In this document: in pieces, positions 1-8,403 of the stretch
How positions within the stretch are numbered: position 1 is the stretch's first letter
Layout of the letters: each line of letters opens with the position of its first letter
From: Deinococcus psychrotolerans
GTDB lineage: Bacteria > Deinococcota > Deinococci > Deinococcales > Deinococcaceae
Direction: 5' to 3'
DNA length: 64,000 nucleotides
Assembly: GCF_003860465.1 (NCBI RefSeq)
Contig: NZ_CP034183.1
Location: forward strand, 2,116,001 to 2,180,000
Position numbers and translations under genes: made by a program
The notes under the pieces: generated by a model
Told to the model about the DNA's origin: nothing
The model's input: only the letters and a program-made list of their open reading frames with translations
Database searches by the model: none

Positions 1-750
1 GGCGCGTACCGTGATGGTGGCGCTGTAATCGCGGTAGCCGGGGGCGGTGATCTTCAGCGGGTAGCTGCCGGGGCGAATGGCGCTGAAGGTCTGGTTGGCG
101 TCACCGAGACGCTGACCATTCAGGTAGACGACCGCGCCGGAGACGTTGGTGCCGACAAAGACGTTGCCGGTTTGGCTTTGCTGCTGCGAGGCGACGTTGT
201 AAAACGCGGTGTCGCTGACCCAGCTGTTTTGTGGGATCGGGCTGACCACGATGCTGAGCGCCTGAGCGAGCTGCTGCTGGCCTTTGGCATTCACGTCGGC
301 AAACGAGTCCTGCTGGCTGGAGAACTTGCTGAGGTCGCCGAGGTTGAGTTCGGTTTTGCTGGCCAGCACCAGCACTTTGTTCAGGCCCACCGGGCCGGCG
401 ATGTCAAAGGTAAACTGATCGCCCGCTGCAGGGAAGGTCTTGACGACGTTGGCCTTGACGAAGTTCGCGCCGTTGGCATAGCGGTTGGGGAGAAGCTGAT
501 CGACCTTGCCGGTGCCGTCCACGTTAAACAGGTAAACGTAGGCGTCCTGGCTGGAGCGGACGTTGAGGGTGATCTTCTCGTCGATTTTGTAGTTGGGGAT
601 TTGGGTGCCGTCGGGGTTCTTGTCCGTCCACACCGAGACGCTGAGGTCAGGCTGAACCGGGTTGACGATAATGCTCTGGGCGCTGATCTTGGGGGCCGCC
701 ATGGCGCTGCTGAGCAGCAGCGCGGCGGGCAATACGAGTAGTTTTTTCAT
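1..750 (-). CDS. Exported DUF4384/PEGA-domain protein (C-terminus outside window)
   Basis: A signal peptide ([18 protein letters not shown]) precedes a DUF4384-type beta domain at about residues 25-160. That region contains the family-typical run about conveying a value and strength ([19 protein letters not shown]). From about residue 195 a PEGA-like module begins ([29 protein letters not shown]). The start has an AGGAGG ribosome binding site 6 nt upstream. The frame is still open at base 1, so the C-terminus is missing. PEGA and DUF4384 proteins are usually surface-exposed and often bind the cell envelope. I infer an S-layer or envelope role; no catalytic residues are visible. Confidence 0.85.
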   Translation of the reverse strand, partial: MKKLLVLPAALLLSSAMAAPKISAQSIIVNPVQPDLSVSVWTDKNPDGTQIPNYKIDEKITLNVRSSQDAYVYLFNVDGTGKVDQLLPNRYANGANFVKANVVKTFPAAGDQFTFDIAGPVGLNKVLVLASKTELNLGDLSKFSSQQDSFADVNAKGQQQLAQALSIVVSPIPQNSWVSDTAFYNVASQQQSQTGNVFVGTNVSGAVVYLNGQRLGDANQTFSAIRPGSYPLKITAPGYRDYSATITVRA

Positions 751-872
751 TGGAGCCTCCTGAAAAGAAGCCTAAACTGCAAAAGGTGACGTCCCATGAG
801 GGCGAGAGGAGAAACCCTTTACCAAGATTCAGGCTTGCGTCAGCTTTGCAGGGCGTGATGGGTGTGAGAAAC

Positions 873-909
873 AAAAAAACACGCCCTGAGACAAAACTCA
901 GCGCGTGCG
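873..909 (-). terminator. Intrinsic terminator after tRNA-Gln
   Basis: On the minus strand, CACGCGCTGAG pairs imperfectly with CTCAGGGCGTG around a TTTTGT loop and is followed by seven T residues. It begins directly after the tRNA 3' end. Confidence 0.8.
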
Positions 910-910
910 T

Positions 911-984
911 TGGTTGGGGCACATGGATTCGAACCATGATCACCACTTCCAAAGAGTGGTGTCCTGCCGTTGGACGATGCCCCA
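911..984 (-). tRNA. tRNA-Gln (anticodon UUG)
   Basis: Read on the minus strand, a 7-bp acceptor (TGGGGCA/TGCCCCA), a D-arm, the anticodon stem CCACT/AGTGG with loop CTTTGGA (anticodon TTG) and a T-arm with TTCGAATC fold as a canonical 74-nt tRNA. The 3' CCA is encoded. A leading T and UUG anticodon are typical of tRNA-Gln. It has its own promoter and terminator. Confidence 0.95.
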
Positions 985-1033
985 TCACCTCTTCCCGCTT
1001 GGTGCTTGGCCGGGGAAGCATAGAACGGGGGAA

Positions 1034-1063
1034 AGTATACCAGCGGGGCGGGGCGTTGGTCAA
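1034..1063 (-). promoter_or_regulatory. sigma70-type promoter of tRNA-Gln
   Basis: Minus strand TTGACC, 18-bp spacer, TATACT. It lies about 50 bp upstream of the tRNA 5' end, and no other gene lies between. Near-consensus boxes make this one of the clearest promoters in the window. Confidence 0.8.
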
Positions 1064-1135
1064 GTGAGGCTGGGGCGGCAAAGGGCGAGAAACTTCGCAG
1101 CGCCTGACAGCATTGGGGCGCTGGCGCTCGGCCCA

Positions 1136-1178
1136 AAAAAACCCAGCTCAATCCGGTCAAGGAGAGCTGAGTTTTTTG
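1136..1178 (-). terminator. Intrinsic terminator after the DEAD-box helicase gene
   Basis: CTCAGCTC pairs with GAGCTGGG across a 14-nt loop, with T-rich tracts on both sides. It sits 14 bp after the helicase stop codon. The flanking A and T runs mean it could work on either strand. Confidence 0.75.
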
Positions 1179-1191
1179 AGTTGAACAGTGC

Positions 1192-2637
1192 TTAGCGGCG
1201 GCGGCGAGCCGGTTGCGGCCCCACACGCCCGCCACCCACGTCACTTCTGCCCGCGTCATTTCGGGGTGCGGCGTTGCGGCTGTCAGCAGGGCGGCTCTGG
1301 CGCTGGCCACCGCCGCCCTGCCCACCCTGACTTCCTGCTCCGCCGCTGCGGGCCTGAGTCTGTCCACCGCTGCTGCGTTGCCCCTGGCCCCTGCCGCGTC
1401 CACCTTGAGCGGGACGGGGCTGCTCCAACTTGGCTTCGACTTTGGCGTGGTAATCAAAGCCTTCCAAGTTGCGGCGGGTCAGGGTGCGCTTGGTGAAGCG
1501 CTCGATGCTGCGGATTTCATCTTCTTCCTGCGGGCTGACCAGGGTAAAGGCGGTGCCGGTCTTGCCGGCGCGGGCGGTGCGGCCCGCGCGGTGAACGTAG
1601 TCCTCGGCGGCCACTGGCACGTCGAAGTTCACCACGTGACCCAGCGAATCGATGTCGATGCCGCGTGCGGCGATGTCGGTGGCGACCAGCACCCGGTATT
1701 TGCCGCTCTTGAAGCCTGAGAGCGCTTCGGTGCGGGCATTTTGCGAGCGGTTGCCGTGAATGCGCTCGGCGCTGATTCCGGCGTTGACCAGTTGCTCGGC
1801 CAGGCGGTTGGCGCGGTGCTTGGTGCGGGTAAACACCAGCACGCTGTCCATGTTGACCTCGGCGTCGGCCAGCAGGCCGATCAGCAGCTTGGACTTGAGT
1901 TCGCCGTGAACCGGAAACAGCGCCTCGGCGATCTTGTCGTTGGTGCGGCCCTGGTGCTTGACGCCCACACGCACCGGGTGGTGCTGAAACTCGCCGGCCA
2001 ATTTGAGAATGCTGTCGGGCATGGTGGCCGAGAACAGCAAGGTCTGGCGCTTGTCAGGCAAGACGCGCAGCACCCGGCGGATGTCGGGCAAGAAGCCCAG
2101 GTCGAGCATTCTGTCGGCTTCATCGAGCACCAGCACTTCGAGGGCGCTGAAATTGATGTTGCCCTGACCGATGTGGTCGAGCAGGCGGCCCGGCGTGGCG
2201 ATCACGATGTCGGTGCCGGCCCGCAGCGCTTTTTGCTGGGGCCCCTGCGAGACGCCGCCGAAAATGCTGACGACCTTGAGGTGGGTGTTGGCGATCAGGA
2301 AGCGGGCGACTTCTTCAATTTGTGCGGCCAGTTCGCGGGTGGGGGCCAGCACCAGAGCGCGGGTGCCGCGTGCCCGCTGGGTCAGGAGGCGCTCGATGAC
2401 CGGCAGCAAAAAGGCCACGGTCTTGCCGGAACCTGTCGCGGCGGTGCCCAGCACGTCTTTGCCCATGCGGGCGGGCGGCAGAGCCAAACCCTGAATCTCG
2501 GTCGGGACGGTGTACTTCAGCGCGTCGATGGCCTCGCGCAGCGGCGCGGGCAGCTGCATCTCCTGAAAGGTAAAGGAAGCGGTGGTGCTGGGTGTAGCGG
2601 CGTCAGTGGTGGGGCGGGGCGCGTCTAAAACAGTCAT
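1192..2637 (-). CDS. DEAD-box ATP-dependent RNA helicase with RG-rich tail (RhlE/CsdA type)
   Basis: ATP-dependent unwinding of RNA duplexes in the cytoplasm. In order the 481-aa protein shows the Q motif (PTEIQ), motif I ATGSGKT near residue 68, PTRELA, TPGRLLDH, motif II DEAD, SAT, and the helicase C motifs ending in HRAGRTARAG. After about residue 390 the chain becomes a low-complexity G/Q/R/S tail, which in related helicases adds non-specific RNA binding. I start it at the ATG preceded by GGAG (about 5 nt gap). An in-frame ATG 37 codons further upstream would add sequence unlike helicases. Monocistronic and terminator-bounded. Likely a ribosome-assembly or cold-shock helicase; the exact paralogue cannot be told from the sequence. 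Confidence 0.93.
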   Translation of the reverse strand: MTVLDAPRPTTDAATPSTTASFTFQEMQLPAPLREAIDALKYTVPTEIQGLALPPARMGKDVLGTAATGSGKTVAFLLPVIERLLTQRARGTRALVLAPTRELAAQIEEVARFLIANTHLKVVSIFGGVSQGPQQKALRAGTDIVIATPGRLLDHIGQGNINFSALEVLVLDEADRMLDLGFLPDIRRVLRVLPDKRQTLLFSATMPDSILKLAGEFQHHPVRVGVKHQGRTNDKIAEALFPVHGELKSKLLIGLLADAEVNMDSVLVFTRTKHRANRLAEQLVNAGISAERIHGNRSQNARTEALSGFKSGKYRVLVATDIAARGIDIDSLGHVVNFDVPVAAEDYVHRAGRTARAGKTGTAFTLVSPQEEDEIRSIERFTKRTLTRRNLEGFDYHAKVEAKLEQPRPAQGGRGRGQGQRSSGGQTQARSGGAGSQGGQGGGGQRQSRPADSRNAAPRNDAGRSDVGGGRVGPQPARRRR

Positions 2638-2923
2638 TTGAACTCCACGAACAGACACCCGCTCTGCGGCGGTGAGTTGTCCGGTTATGTGAAAGCGGCA
2701 AAATTTCGCCAGCCCTGCGGCGAAGGGGGTGTGCCATATGGTCAACACGGTGAACGCGGGACGTTCATCTGGCCGCAGTGTTGTGTGAGGGGTACAGAAA
2801 TAGATCAGGGCAGCGGCCCACTTGCAAAAGAGTCTAGCGCATCTCGGGGCACAGTTTCGGCCTGCTACTCAGGCAGGAACACCCCAGCACATCGAGCCAG
2901 TTCTTTAAGCTTCTTGGCTTAGC
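2638..2923. other. Intergenic region between helicase and tRNA-Trp promoter
   Basis: No credible gene. The only open frame here (+ strand, 2638-2922) has no recognisable protein and lies opposite the helicase leader. The stretch holds the helicase ribosome binding site and presumably its promoter. Confidence 0.5.
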
Positions 2924-2952
2924 TTGCACCGCCGGGGCAGCGGTGTTAAACT
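2924..2952 (+). promoter_or_regulatory. sigma70-type promoter of tRNA-Trp
   Basis: TTGCAC, 17-bp spacer, TAAACT, located 48 bp upstream of the tRNA 5' end. Confidence 0.75.
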
Positions 2953-2999
2953 GTCTAGGCTTCCGAAGTTCGCCAGTGGCGACTGAAGAGTACAGGCGG

Positions 3000-3075
3000 G
3001 GGTTCTTAGCTCAGTTGGTAGAGCATCGGTCTCCAAAACCGAGGGTCGTAGGTTCAAGTCCTGCAGGGCCCGCCA
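3000..3075 (+). tRNA. tRNA-Trp (anticodon CCA)
   Basis: Acceptor GGGTTCT/AGGGCCC (7 pairs including G-U), D-arm GCTC/GAGC, anticodon stem TCGGT/ACCGA with loop CTCCAAA (anticodon CCA), T-arm GTAGG/CCTGC with loop TTCAAGT, discriminator G and encoded CCA. A 24-nt terminator follows. In many bacteria secE-nusG follow tRNA-Trp; here they do not. Confidence 0.95.
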
Positions 3076-3088
3076 CAAAAGTAAAATG

Positions 3089-3112
3089 CCCCGCTGCGTG
3101 CGGGGTTTTTTT
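3089..3112 (+). terminator. Intrinsic terminator of tRNA-Trp
   Basis: CCCCGC, loop tgcgt, GCGGGG, then seven T residues. Confidence 0.9.
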
Positions 3113-3128
3113 GGTCTTAGGCCGGATT

Positions 3129-3362
3129 TTACCGCTCCTCCAGTACCTTGACCCGTTCTTCGAGGGCTGCTACTTTGCGTAGGAGCGCTGCCAGCAGCAG
3201 GGCGTAGTGGTCATACAGCTTGGGGCGCTCCATCTTGAGATCGCCGGCCATCCAGCCCGAGAGCAAGCGTTCGGCCCCGGCCAGCACCTCGTCGTCGCTG
3301 ACGGCGCTGGCGCTTCTGCCCTGCAAGATTTCTTTGGCAAAATTGAGTTCACGTTCTTCCAT
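3129..3362 (-). CDS. Small conserved hypothetical protein with C-terminal coiled coil
   Basis: A 77-aa soluble protein beginning MEERELNFAKEIL. It is rich in leucine and charged residues and ends in a heptad-like stretch (LLRKVAALEERVKVLEER) that should form a short coiled coil, suggesting oligomerisation. No enzyme motif is present. I do not recognise the family. An in-frame upstream start at 3413 is possible, but the extra residues look non-coding. It is convergent with tRNA-Trp and divergent from the MBL hydrolase gene, so it stands alone. Confidence 0.6.
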   Translation of the reverse strand: MEERELNFAKEILQGRSASAVSDDEVLAGAERLLSGWMAGDLKMERPKLYDHYALLLAALLRKVAALEERVKVLEER

Positions 3363-3446
3363 CTGCCCAGTGTGCCACCGAGTGACGGGCCTGAGGGCAG
3401 AAGATGTCAGCACTTTTCTTCATTCGGGCCGCTTAGACTGTGAGGC

Positions 3447-4115
3447 ATGACCAGCAGCAGCAACAACGGCCCCCTTCCCGCTCAGCACGGCCAGTTCCGG
3501 GTCGCCAGCTTACCCACCGGCCCCCTTCAGGAAAACGCCGTTCTGGTGTGGGACGCGGCCAGCGCCGAGGGCTTTTTGATCGATCCGGGCGATGAGGCCA
3601 GCAAAATTTTGGCGTGGGTGATGCGTCACGGCGTCAAGGTGCGGGCTATTTTGCTGACCCACGCGCACTTCGACCACATCGGGGCGGTGCAGCCGCTCAG
3701 GGAAGCGCTGAATGTGCCGGTGTGGCTGCATGAAGCCGACTTGCCGATTTACCGCGCCGGAGCGCAGAGCGCAGAGCGCTGGAATCTGCCGTTCGTGCAG
3801 CCCGCCGACCCCGAACACTTCATGGAGCAGGGGCAGGTCTTTAAGGCGGGCAAACTCGAACTGATTGCCCGCGAGCTGCCGGGCCACGCGCCGGGGCATG
3901 TGGTGCTGCTGGGCGAGGGGCTGGCCATCGTGGGCGACACGCTGTTTCAGGGCGGCATCGGGCGCACCGATTTGCCGGGCGGCAGCCACCCCCAACTGAT
4001 GCAGGGCATCAAAGCAGAGCTGCTCAGCTTGCCGGAGGGCACCGCCATTTATCCGGGTCACGGCGGCAGCAGCAGCATCGGAGCCGAGAAAGCCAGCAAT
4101 CCGTTTTTGCTGTAG
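3447..4115 (+). CDS. MBL-fold metallo-hydrolase (glyoxalase II-like)
   Basis: A 222-aa metallo-beta-lactamase fold with the di-metal motif THAHFDH at about residues 71-77, then GHAPGH, GDTLF and the late histidine in YPGHGG. This arrangement matches hydroxyacylglutathione hydrolase-like proteins that cleave thioesters or related substrates. The specific substrate cannot be read from sequence. A TAGACT box ends 7 nt upstream of the ATG and there is no Shine-Dalgarno sequence, so the mRNA is probably leaderless. Confidence 0.9.
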   Translation: MTSSSNNGPLPAQHGQFRVASLPTGPLQENAVLVWDAASAEGFLIDPGDEASKILAWVMRHGVKVRAILLTHAHFDHIGAVQPLREALNVPVWLHEADLPIYRAGAQSAERWNLPFVQPADPEHFMEQGQVFKAGKLELIARELPGHAPGHVVLLGEGLAIVGDTLFQGGIGRTDLPGGSHPQLMQGIKAELLSLPEGTAIYPGHGGSSSIGAEKASNPFLL

Positions 4116-4160
4116 GGGAGGGAAGATGTGCCCGGCTCCAAGTTCGGCTAGCCTGCACGC

Positions 4161-4736
4161 ATGAGCCATCTCTATTACCTTGTTGGGCCACCCGGCAGCG
4201 GCAAACTTACTGTGGGCAAGGCTCTTTGTGCGGTGACGGGTGCAGCCTTGCTCGACAACCATCTGGCTAACGATTCCGTGTTTCTTGCGGCTGGAATCAA
4301 CGGGGAGGGCGTGGTGGCTGACGACATCTGGGAGCTGTGCTTCGCGGTTCGCAAGGCCATTCGCGCCGCCACCCTGCATGCGCCGAGGACGCTAGCGCAC
4401 ATCTTCACCAATTACCTGACCGCCGAGGAGCGTGAGTGGCGCAATGTGGAGCGGCTGCGCGAATTGGCGGGCGTGCGTGGCGTGCCCTTCATCCCGGTGT
4501 GGCTGACGTGCCTGCTGCCCGAACTTAAGCGCCGAATGCTGCTGCCGGAACGCGCCGAGCGTCTCAAGCTGCGTGACCCCGCACAACTGCGCGAACTGAT
4601 GGAGAAAGCGGGCACTTTGCCGTCGCCGCCGGACGCCCTGCTGCTGGATACCTCCGCCTTTCAACCCGCAGAATCCGCCCGGCCAATCGTGGAATTTGCC
4701 CACCGCCAACCCCAAGCTGACAGCCACCTGACCTAA
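4161..4736 (+). CDS. P-loop NTPase, small-molecule kinase-like
   Basis: The 191-aa protein starts with a Walker A motif (VGPPGSGKLTVG, residues about 8-19), in the position typical of adenylate/shikimate-kinase-like enzymes. The usual GKS/T is GKLT here. It has a LLDTSAF stretch near the C-terminus. No substrate-binding motif is clear enough to name a substrate. A TAGCCT box lies 6 nt upstream of the ATG (leaderless pattern). It sits just ahead of the two-component genes with an 18-bp gap but probably has its own promoter. Confidence 0.75.
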   Translation: MSHLYYLVGPPGSGKLTVGKALCAVTGAALLDNHLANDSVFLAAGINGEGVVADDIWELCFAVRKAIRAATLHAPRTLAHIFTNYLTAEEREWRNVERLRELAGVRGVPFIPVWLTCLLPELKRRMLLPERAERLKLRDPAQLRELMEKAGTLPSPPDALLLDTSAFQPAESARPIVEFAHRQPQADSHLT

Positions 4737-4754
4737 GCTGCCAGAATAAAGGGC

Positions 4755-5438
4755 GTGAGCCATGTGGTGGTCATTGAAGACGAGAGCACCGTTCAGGGCG
4801 TGCTGAAATTTCACTTGGAGCGGGCCGGACTGCGGGTATCGGCGTTTGGCACCGTGGAAGACGCCCTGCCTAGCCTTACTGCCGCCGACGCCCTGGTGCT
4901 CGATTGGATGTTGCCCGGCGAGAGCGGCCTGAGTTTTTTGCGGCGGCTGCGTGCGGATCAGGAACTCAAAAAGTTGCCGGTGCTGATGCTCACCGCCCGC
5001 GCCGCCGAGGCCGAGCGAATCGAGGGCCTGGAGACGGGAGCCGACGATTACCTCACCAAGCCGTTCTCGGCCGCCGAGTTGGTGGCGCGGGTGCGGGCGC
5101 TGCTGCGGCGCACCCAGGCCGAGGTGCCGCAGGTCATCGCGCTGGGGCCGCTGAGCATTGACGTGCCCGCCGCCGAAGCCAAGAAAGACGGCGCAGCGCT
5201 CAATCTGACCCGCCGCGAGTTCGACCTGCTGACTTTTTTGGCGCTCAACGCCGGGCGGGTCTACTCGCGCACCGAGCTGCTCGATAGGGTCTGGGGCGCG
5301 GACTTTTTGGGCGGTGAGCGCACGGTGGATCAGCACATCACCCAACTGCGGGCCCACCTCGGCGACGATCCGGCCAGCCCCAAGTTTCTGGAAACGGTGC
5401 GCGGCAAAGGCTACCGAATGCGAACGTGGAATCCTTAA
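4755..5438 (+). CDS. OmpR/PhoB-family response regulator
   Basis: A 227-aa DNA-binding response regulator. The receiver domain (1-120) has the acidic pair ED near residue 8, phospho-acceptor Asp in LVLDWMLPG (about residue 53), Thr in LTAR and Lys in LTKPF. The C-terminal winged helix (about 130-225) carries NLTRREFDLL and ends with RGKGYRM, typical of OmpR/PhoB. The start is GTG. The kinase gene overlaps it by 13 nt and phoU follows, which argues for a PhoB role in phosphate control, although no pst transporter genes are in the window. Confidence 0.9.
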   Translation: MSHVVVIEDESTVQGVLKFHLERAGLRVSAFGTVEDALPSLTAADALVLDWMLPGESGLSFLRRLRADQELKKLPVLMLTARAAEAERIEGLETGADDYLTKPFSAAELVARVRALLRRTQAEVPQVIALGPLSIDVPAAEAKKDGAALNLTRREFDLLTFLALNAGRVYSRTELLDRVWGADFLGGERTVDQHITQLRAHLGDDPASPKFLETVRGKGYRMRTWNP

Positions 5439-6388
5439 AGGTGCAGCGCTCGCCGGACGGTCTTCCTGAGGCGGACGCTTGGCAAGACGCTTTGCCGCAG
5501 GCGGTGGTGCGCTTTGAAGAAGGCCGGATCACCCACCTGAACGCCGCCGCCGCCCGGCTGTGGGGGGTCAGCAACCAAAAAGCGGTGGGGCGCACGCTGC
5601 TCGAAGTGCTGCGCCGCCACACCCTCGAAGCCCTGGCCGAGCGCGGCGGCGAACTCGAACTCGACGTGGCGGGCCGCACTCTGCGCTGCGTGGCGGTGCC
5701 GGGTGCGCTGATCGTCGAAGACGTCACCGACCACCGCCGCCGCGAGGCCGAGTTGCGCGAGGCCACCGCCATCTTGTCGCACGAGTTCCGCACCCCTGTC
5801 ACCGGCCTGCGCGGGGTGTTAGAAGCGCTGGAATACGCCATGCCCACCGAGATGCAGCAGAGCTTTGTCAAACAGGGTCTCCAAGAAGTCGAGCGCCTCG
5901 CCCGCTTGGTCGAAGACCTGGCAGTGGGCTTCAGGCCGACCCGCGCCCGCACCGTGCCGCTGAGCGAAGTCTTTTTGCGGGCCGAGCGGCTGCTGCTGCC
6001 CGAGCTCAGCGCCCACGCCGCCCAGCTCAGCTTTGGCGACGACCATCTGGTGCGGGCCGATCCCGACAAGCTGCTGCAAATTCTGCTCAATCTCACCGAA
6101 AATGCCCTCAAGTACGGGCCACGCGGCGCGGCGATCGAGGTGCGGGCGGCGGCGCGGGGAAGCTGGGTGGAAGTCTCGGTCAGCGACGAGGGTGAGGCGC
6201 TGAGCAGCACCGAGCACCTGTTTCAGGCCCACACGCGCGGCGATCACGCGCCGGGCCTCGGCAGCGGCATGGGGCTGTATATCGTCCGCAGCATCGTGCA
6301 GGGCTGGGGCGGTCAGGCGTGGGCCGAGCGCCGGGAAGGGCGCAACGCCTTCGTGTTCACCTTGCCGGGCGTGGCGGGCTTGGTCTGA
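5426..6388 (+). CDS. Sensor histidine kinase, PhoR-like, soluble
   Basis: 320 aa. An N-terminal PAS-like region (about 20-105) is followed by the dimerisation helix with the phosphorylated His in ILSHEFRTPV (His119). The ATPase domain has NLTENALKYGP (N box), DEGE and GSGMGLYIVRSIV (G box). No transmembrane segment is present, so unlike classical PhoR it must sense a cytoplasmic signal or bind a membrane partner such as PhoU or the phosphate permease. The GTG start lies within the end of the regulator gene, implying translational coupling. Partner assignment rests on overlap and on the downstream phoU. Confidence 0.88.
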   Translation: MESLKVQRSPDGLPEADAWQDALPQAVVRFEEGRITHLNAAAARLWGVSNQKAVGRTLLEVLRRHTLEALAERGGELELDVAGRTLRCVAVPGALIVEDVTDHRRREAELREATAILSHEFRTPVTGLRGVLEALEYAMPTEMQQSFVKQGLQEVERLARLVEDLAVGFRPTRARTVPLSEVFLRAERLLLPELSAHAAQLSFGDDHLVRADPDKLLQILLNLTENALKYGPRGAAIEVRAAARGSWVEVSVSDEGEALSSTEHLFQAHTRGDHAPGLGSGMGLYIVRSIVQGWGGQAWAERREGRNAFVFTLPGVAGLV

Positions 6389-6405
6389 TAAGAATTCCGA
6401 TCCAT

Positions 6406-6422
6406 CAGTTATGAAATAACTG
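6406..6422. repeat. Short perfect hairpin after the kinase gene
   Basis: CAGTTAT, gaa, ATAACTG: a 7-bp dyad 18 nt past the kinase stop codon, without a T-run. It could be an operator or an mRNA 3' structure. Confidence 0.4.
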
Positions 6423-6450
6423 TTGACCCGACTGAAGGGAGTAGGAAAAA

Positions 6451-6520
6451 ATACGGATTCCAGAATGGAGTTGGCTTTCGGTACTTTTCCGAAAGAGGAC
6501 AGAATGACCGGAATCCGTAT
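6451..6520. repeat. 70-bp nested palindromic element (REP/MITE-like)
   Basis: The outer arms ATACGGATTCC (6451-6461) and GGAATCCGTAT (6510-6520) are perfect 11-bp inverted repeats. An inner 7-bp hairpin CTTTCGG/CCGAAAG lies at 6475-6495. GGGAGTA occurs on both sides (6437-6443 and 6525-6531). This layout fits the small noncoding repeats known from Deinococcus genomes. It lies between the kinase gene and phoU. Confidence 0.65.
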
Positions 6521-6614
6521 GAGCGGGAGTAACCTCCGAGCCGCAAGCAGACAAAGCCCTGACATCCGCCTCTTACGGTCAAGGGGATTAAAGTAGGGTC
6601 TCTAAGGAGCCGGT

Positions 6615-7271
6615 ATGCGTGAAGTGTTGGAACAAGATTTGCAAAAAGTGCTGCGTGACGCCCTCGAAATGCTCAGTACGGTAGAGCGGATGCTGCCGAT
6701 TGCCGCCGACGTGCTGCTGCATCAAAATGTCAAACGCCTTCCCGAAATTCGCTCGATTGACCGCGAAGTCGACGCGCTGGAAACCCAGATCGAAGCCGAG
6801 TGCCTGCGGATCATCGCCCTGCACCAGCCGGTCGCCCGCGATCTGCGTTTGGTGGCGCTGGTGCTCAAGAGCTTGTCGGACATCGAGCGGATGGGCGACT
6901 ACGCCGTTCACGTGGCCGCCGACAGCGCGGAACTGGCGCAGGCCGCGCCTCTCAAGCGCTACGTCAACTTGGGCCGGATGCTGGAGCGCCTGCAAGAAAT
7001 GAGCGTGCATCTGCGCGCGGCTATCACCGAGCGCGACGTGAAGAAGGCCAACGAAACCTTGCAGATGGACGATGAAGTCGACGACCTCTACGAGCAGACC
7101 CAGCGCGAACTCGTCACGTACATGCTCGAAGACCCGCGCAACATCTCCAAGAGCTTGACCCTGATGCGGGTGGGCCGCAGCTTGGAGCGCATCGGCGACC
7201 ACATGGAAAACGTGGCCGAGCGCCTGAATTACTGGATCACCGGCCAGCGCGAAACGCAGATGCGCGACTGA
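6615..7271 (+). CDS. phoU: Phosphate signalling protein PhoU
   Basis: A 218-aa all-helical protein with the duplicated PhoU three-helix bundle. The metal-binding E/D-rich signatures are visible in both halves (IDREVDALETQIE near residues 40-52, MDDEVDDLYEQTQ near 153-165), followed in the second half by RIGDHMENVAE. PhoU links the Pst phosphate transporter to the PhoR-PhoB pathway and represses it when phosphate is plentiful. TAAGGAG precedes the ATG. It is preceded by the two-component genes, but a 226-bp gap with a repeat element separates them, so it may have its own promoter. Confidence 0.95.
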   Translation: MREVLEQDLQKVLRDALEMLSTVERMLPIAADVLLHQNVKRLPEIRSIDREVDALETQIEAECLRIIALHQPVARDLRLVALVLKSLSDIERMGDYAVHVAADSAELAQAAPLKRYVNLGRMLERLQEMSVHLRAAITERDVKKANETLQMDDEVDDLYEQTQRELVTYMLEDPRNISKSLTLMRVGRSLERIGDHMENVAERLNYWITGQRETQMRD

Positions 7272-7294
7272 AGGACTGGGGAGCGGGAATAGGG

Positions 7295-7343
7295 GAGTGG
7301 TCAGTAGCAACAGCGCCAAAAGCTGTTCAGCTGCTGACCACTT
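7295..7343. repeat. Long imperfect hairpin downstream of phoU
   Basis: GAGTGGTCAGTAGC-AACAGC pairs with GCTGTT-(CA)-GCTGCTGACCACTT. The result is about 20 bp with one mismatch and a two-base bulge, around a 7-nt loop. There is no T-run. The GAGTGG/CCACT arms resemble those at 13201-13235, suggesting a repeat family. Confidence 0.6.
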
Positions 7344-7419
7344 CCTTATCCCACCAACCACTCCCTCTGACCCGAATTCCGCTTCAATCGCTCCCCAGCC
7401 TGCCTGCTAAGCTGCGGCC

Positions 7420-8403
7420 ATGACGCCCGTTTCACCGCCTGTTCCCGCGCCGTCCTCCCGCCTCGACGCCCTGAGTCTGGGGGCCATCTGCATCACCATT
7501 TTGTTTTGGGCTTCGGCGTTTGCGGGCATTCGGGCGGGTTTGCAGGTCTTTTCGCCGGGCCACCTGACGCTCTACCGCTTTTTGGTGGCCTCAGCCGTGC
7601 TGCTCGTCTACGCGCTCGTGACCCGAATCCCGCTGCCCAGCCGCGCCGACGCGCTGCGAATTTTTGGATTGTCGTTTTGCGGCATCACGCTGTATCACGC
7701 GCTGCTCAATTACGGCGAACAGAGCGTGCCTGCCGGAACCGCCAGCCTTATTATCGCGGCGGGGCCGGTCATTACGGCGCTGATCGCCACCCGCTTTGCC
7801 GCAGAAAAGCTGACCCTGCTCGGCTGGCTCGGTACCTTCATCAGTTTGGCGGGCGTGCTGCTGATCGTCTTGGGCGGCGGGCAGGGCGTGTCGTTTACTG
7901 GCGGCGCGATTTTGATTTTGCTGGCCGCGCTGTTTACCAGCATTTATTTCGTGTTCCAGCGGCCCATTCTCGGGCGCATGAAGCCGCTGAATTTCACGGT
8001 TTGGAGTTTGCTGCTGGGCACGCTGCCGATGCTGATTTTCCTGCCGGGCTTCGCGGGCGAGTGGCGGGCCGCGCCGCTGAGCGCTCACCTGGCGGTCATT
8101 TATCTGGGAATCTTTCCCTCGGCGCTGGCGTACCTGACATGGACATTTGCGCTGTCGCGGGTGAGTGCCAGCGCCACCACCAGTTTCTTATTTGTCAGTC
8201 CGGTGCTGGCCACCCTGATCGCTTGGCTATGGCTGGGCGAGGTGCCGGGAGGAATTTCGCTGCTTGGCGGCGCGGTGGCGCTTATCGGGGTGCTGTTGGT
8301 CAATACTTTGGGCCGCCCCGCGCCTGCCCGCGCCCAGTCTGATCCAATCGCACAACCTGACTCAACCGCCCAGTCCAGCGCTGAAACCCGCAGGCTTTCA
8401 TGA
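7420..8403 (+). CDS. EamA/DMT-family transporter
   Basis: A 327-aa integral membrane protein with about ten hydrophobic segments arranged as two EamA repeats of five. Typical features are the [12 protein letters not shown] start of the first repeat and the [15 protein letters not shown] segment late in the second. Members export metabolites or amino acids; the substrate cannot be assigned. A TAAGCT box lies 6 nt upstream of the ATG (leaderless pattern). The last 4 nt overlap the start of the fused ABC gene, so the two are probably co-translated. Confidence 0.9.
   Translation: MTPVSPPVPAPSSRLDALSLGAICITILFWASAFAGIRAGLQVFSPGHLTLYRFLVASAVLLVYALVTRIPLPSRADALRIFGLSFCGITLYHALLNYGEQSVPAGTASLIIAAGPVITALIATRFAAEKLTLLGWLGTFISLAGVLLIVLGGGQGVSFTGGAILILLAALFTSIYFVFQRPILGRMKPLNFTVWSLLLGTLPMLIFLPGFAGEWRAAPLSAHLAVIYLGIFPSALAYLTWTFALSRVSASATTSFLFVSPVLATLIAWLWLGEVPGGISLLGGAVALIGVLLVNTLGRPAPARAQSDPIAQPDSTAQSSAETRRLS

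Noticed and set aside
2638..2922. Plus-strand open frame before tRNA-Trp
   Set aside because: Runs through the helicase leader and ends before the tRNA promoter; no domain and no ribosome binding site.
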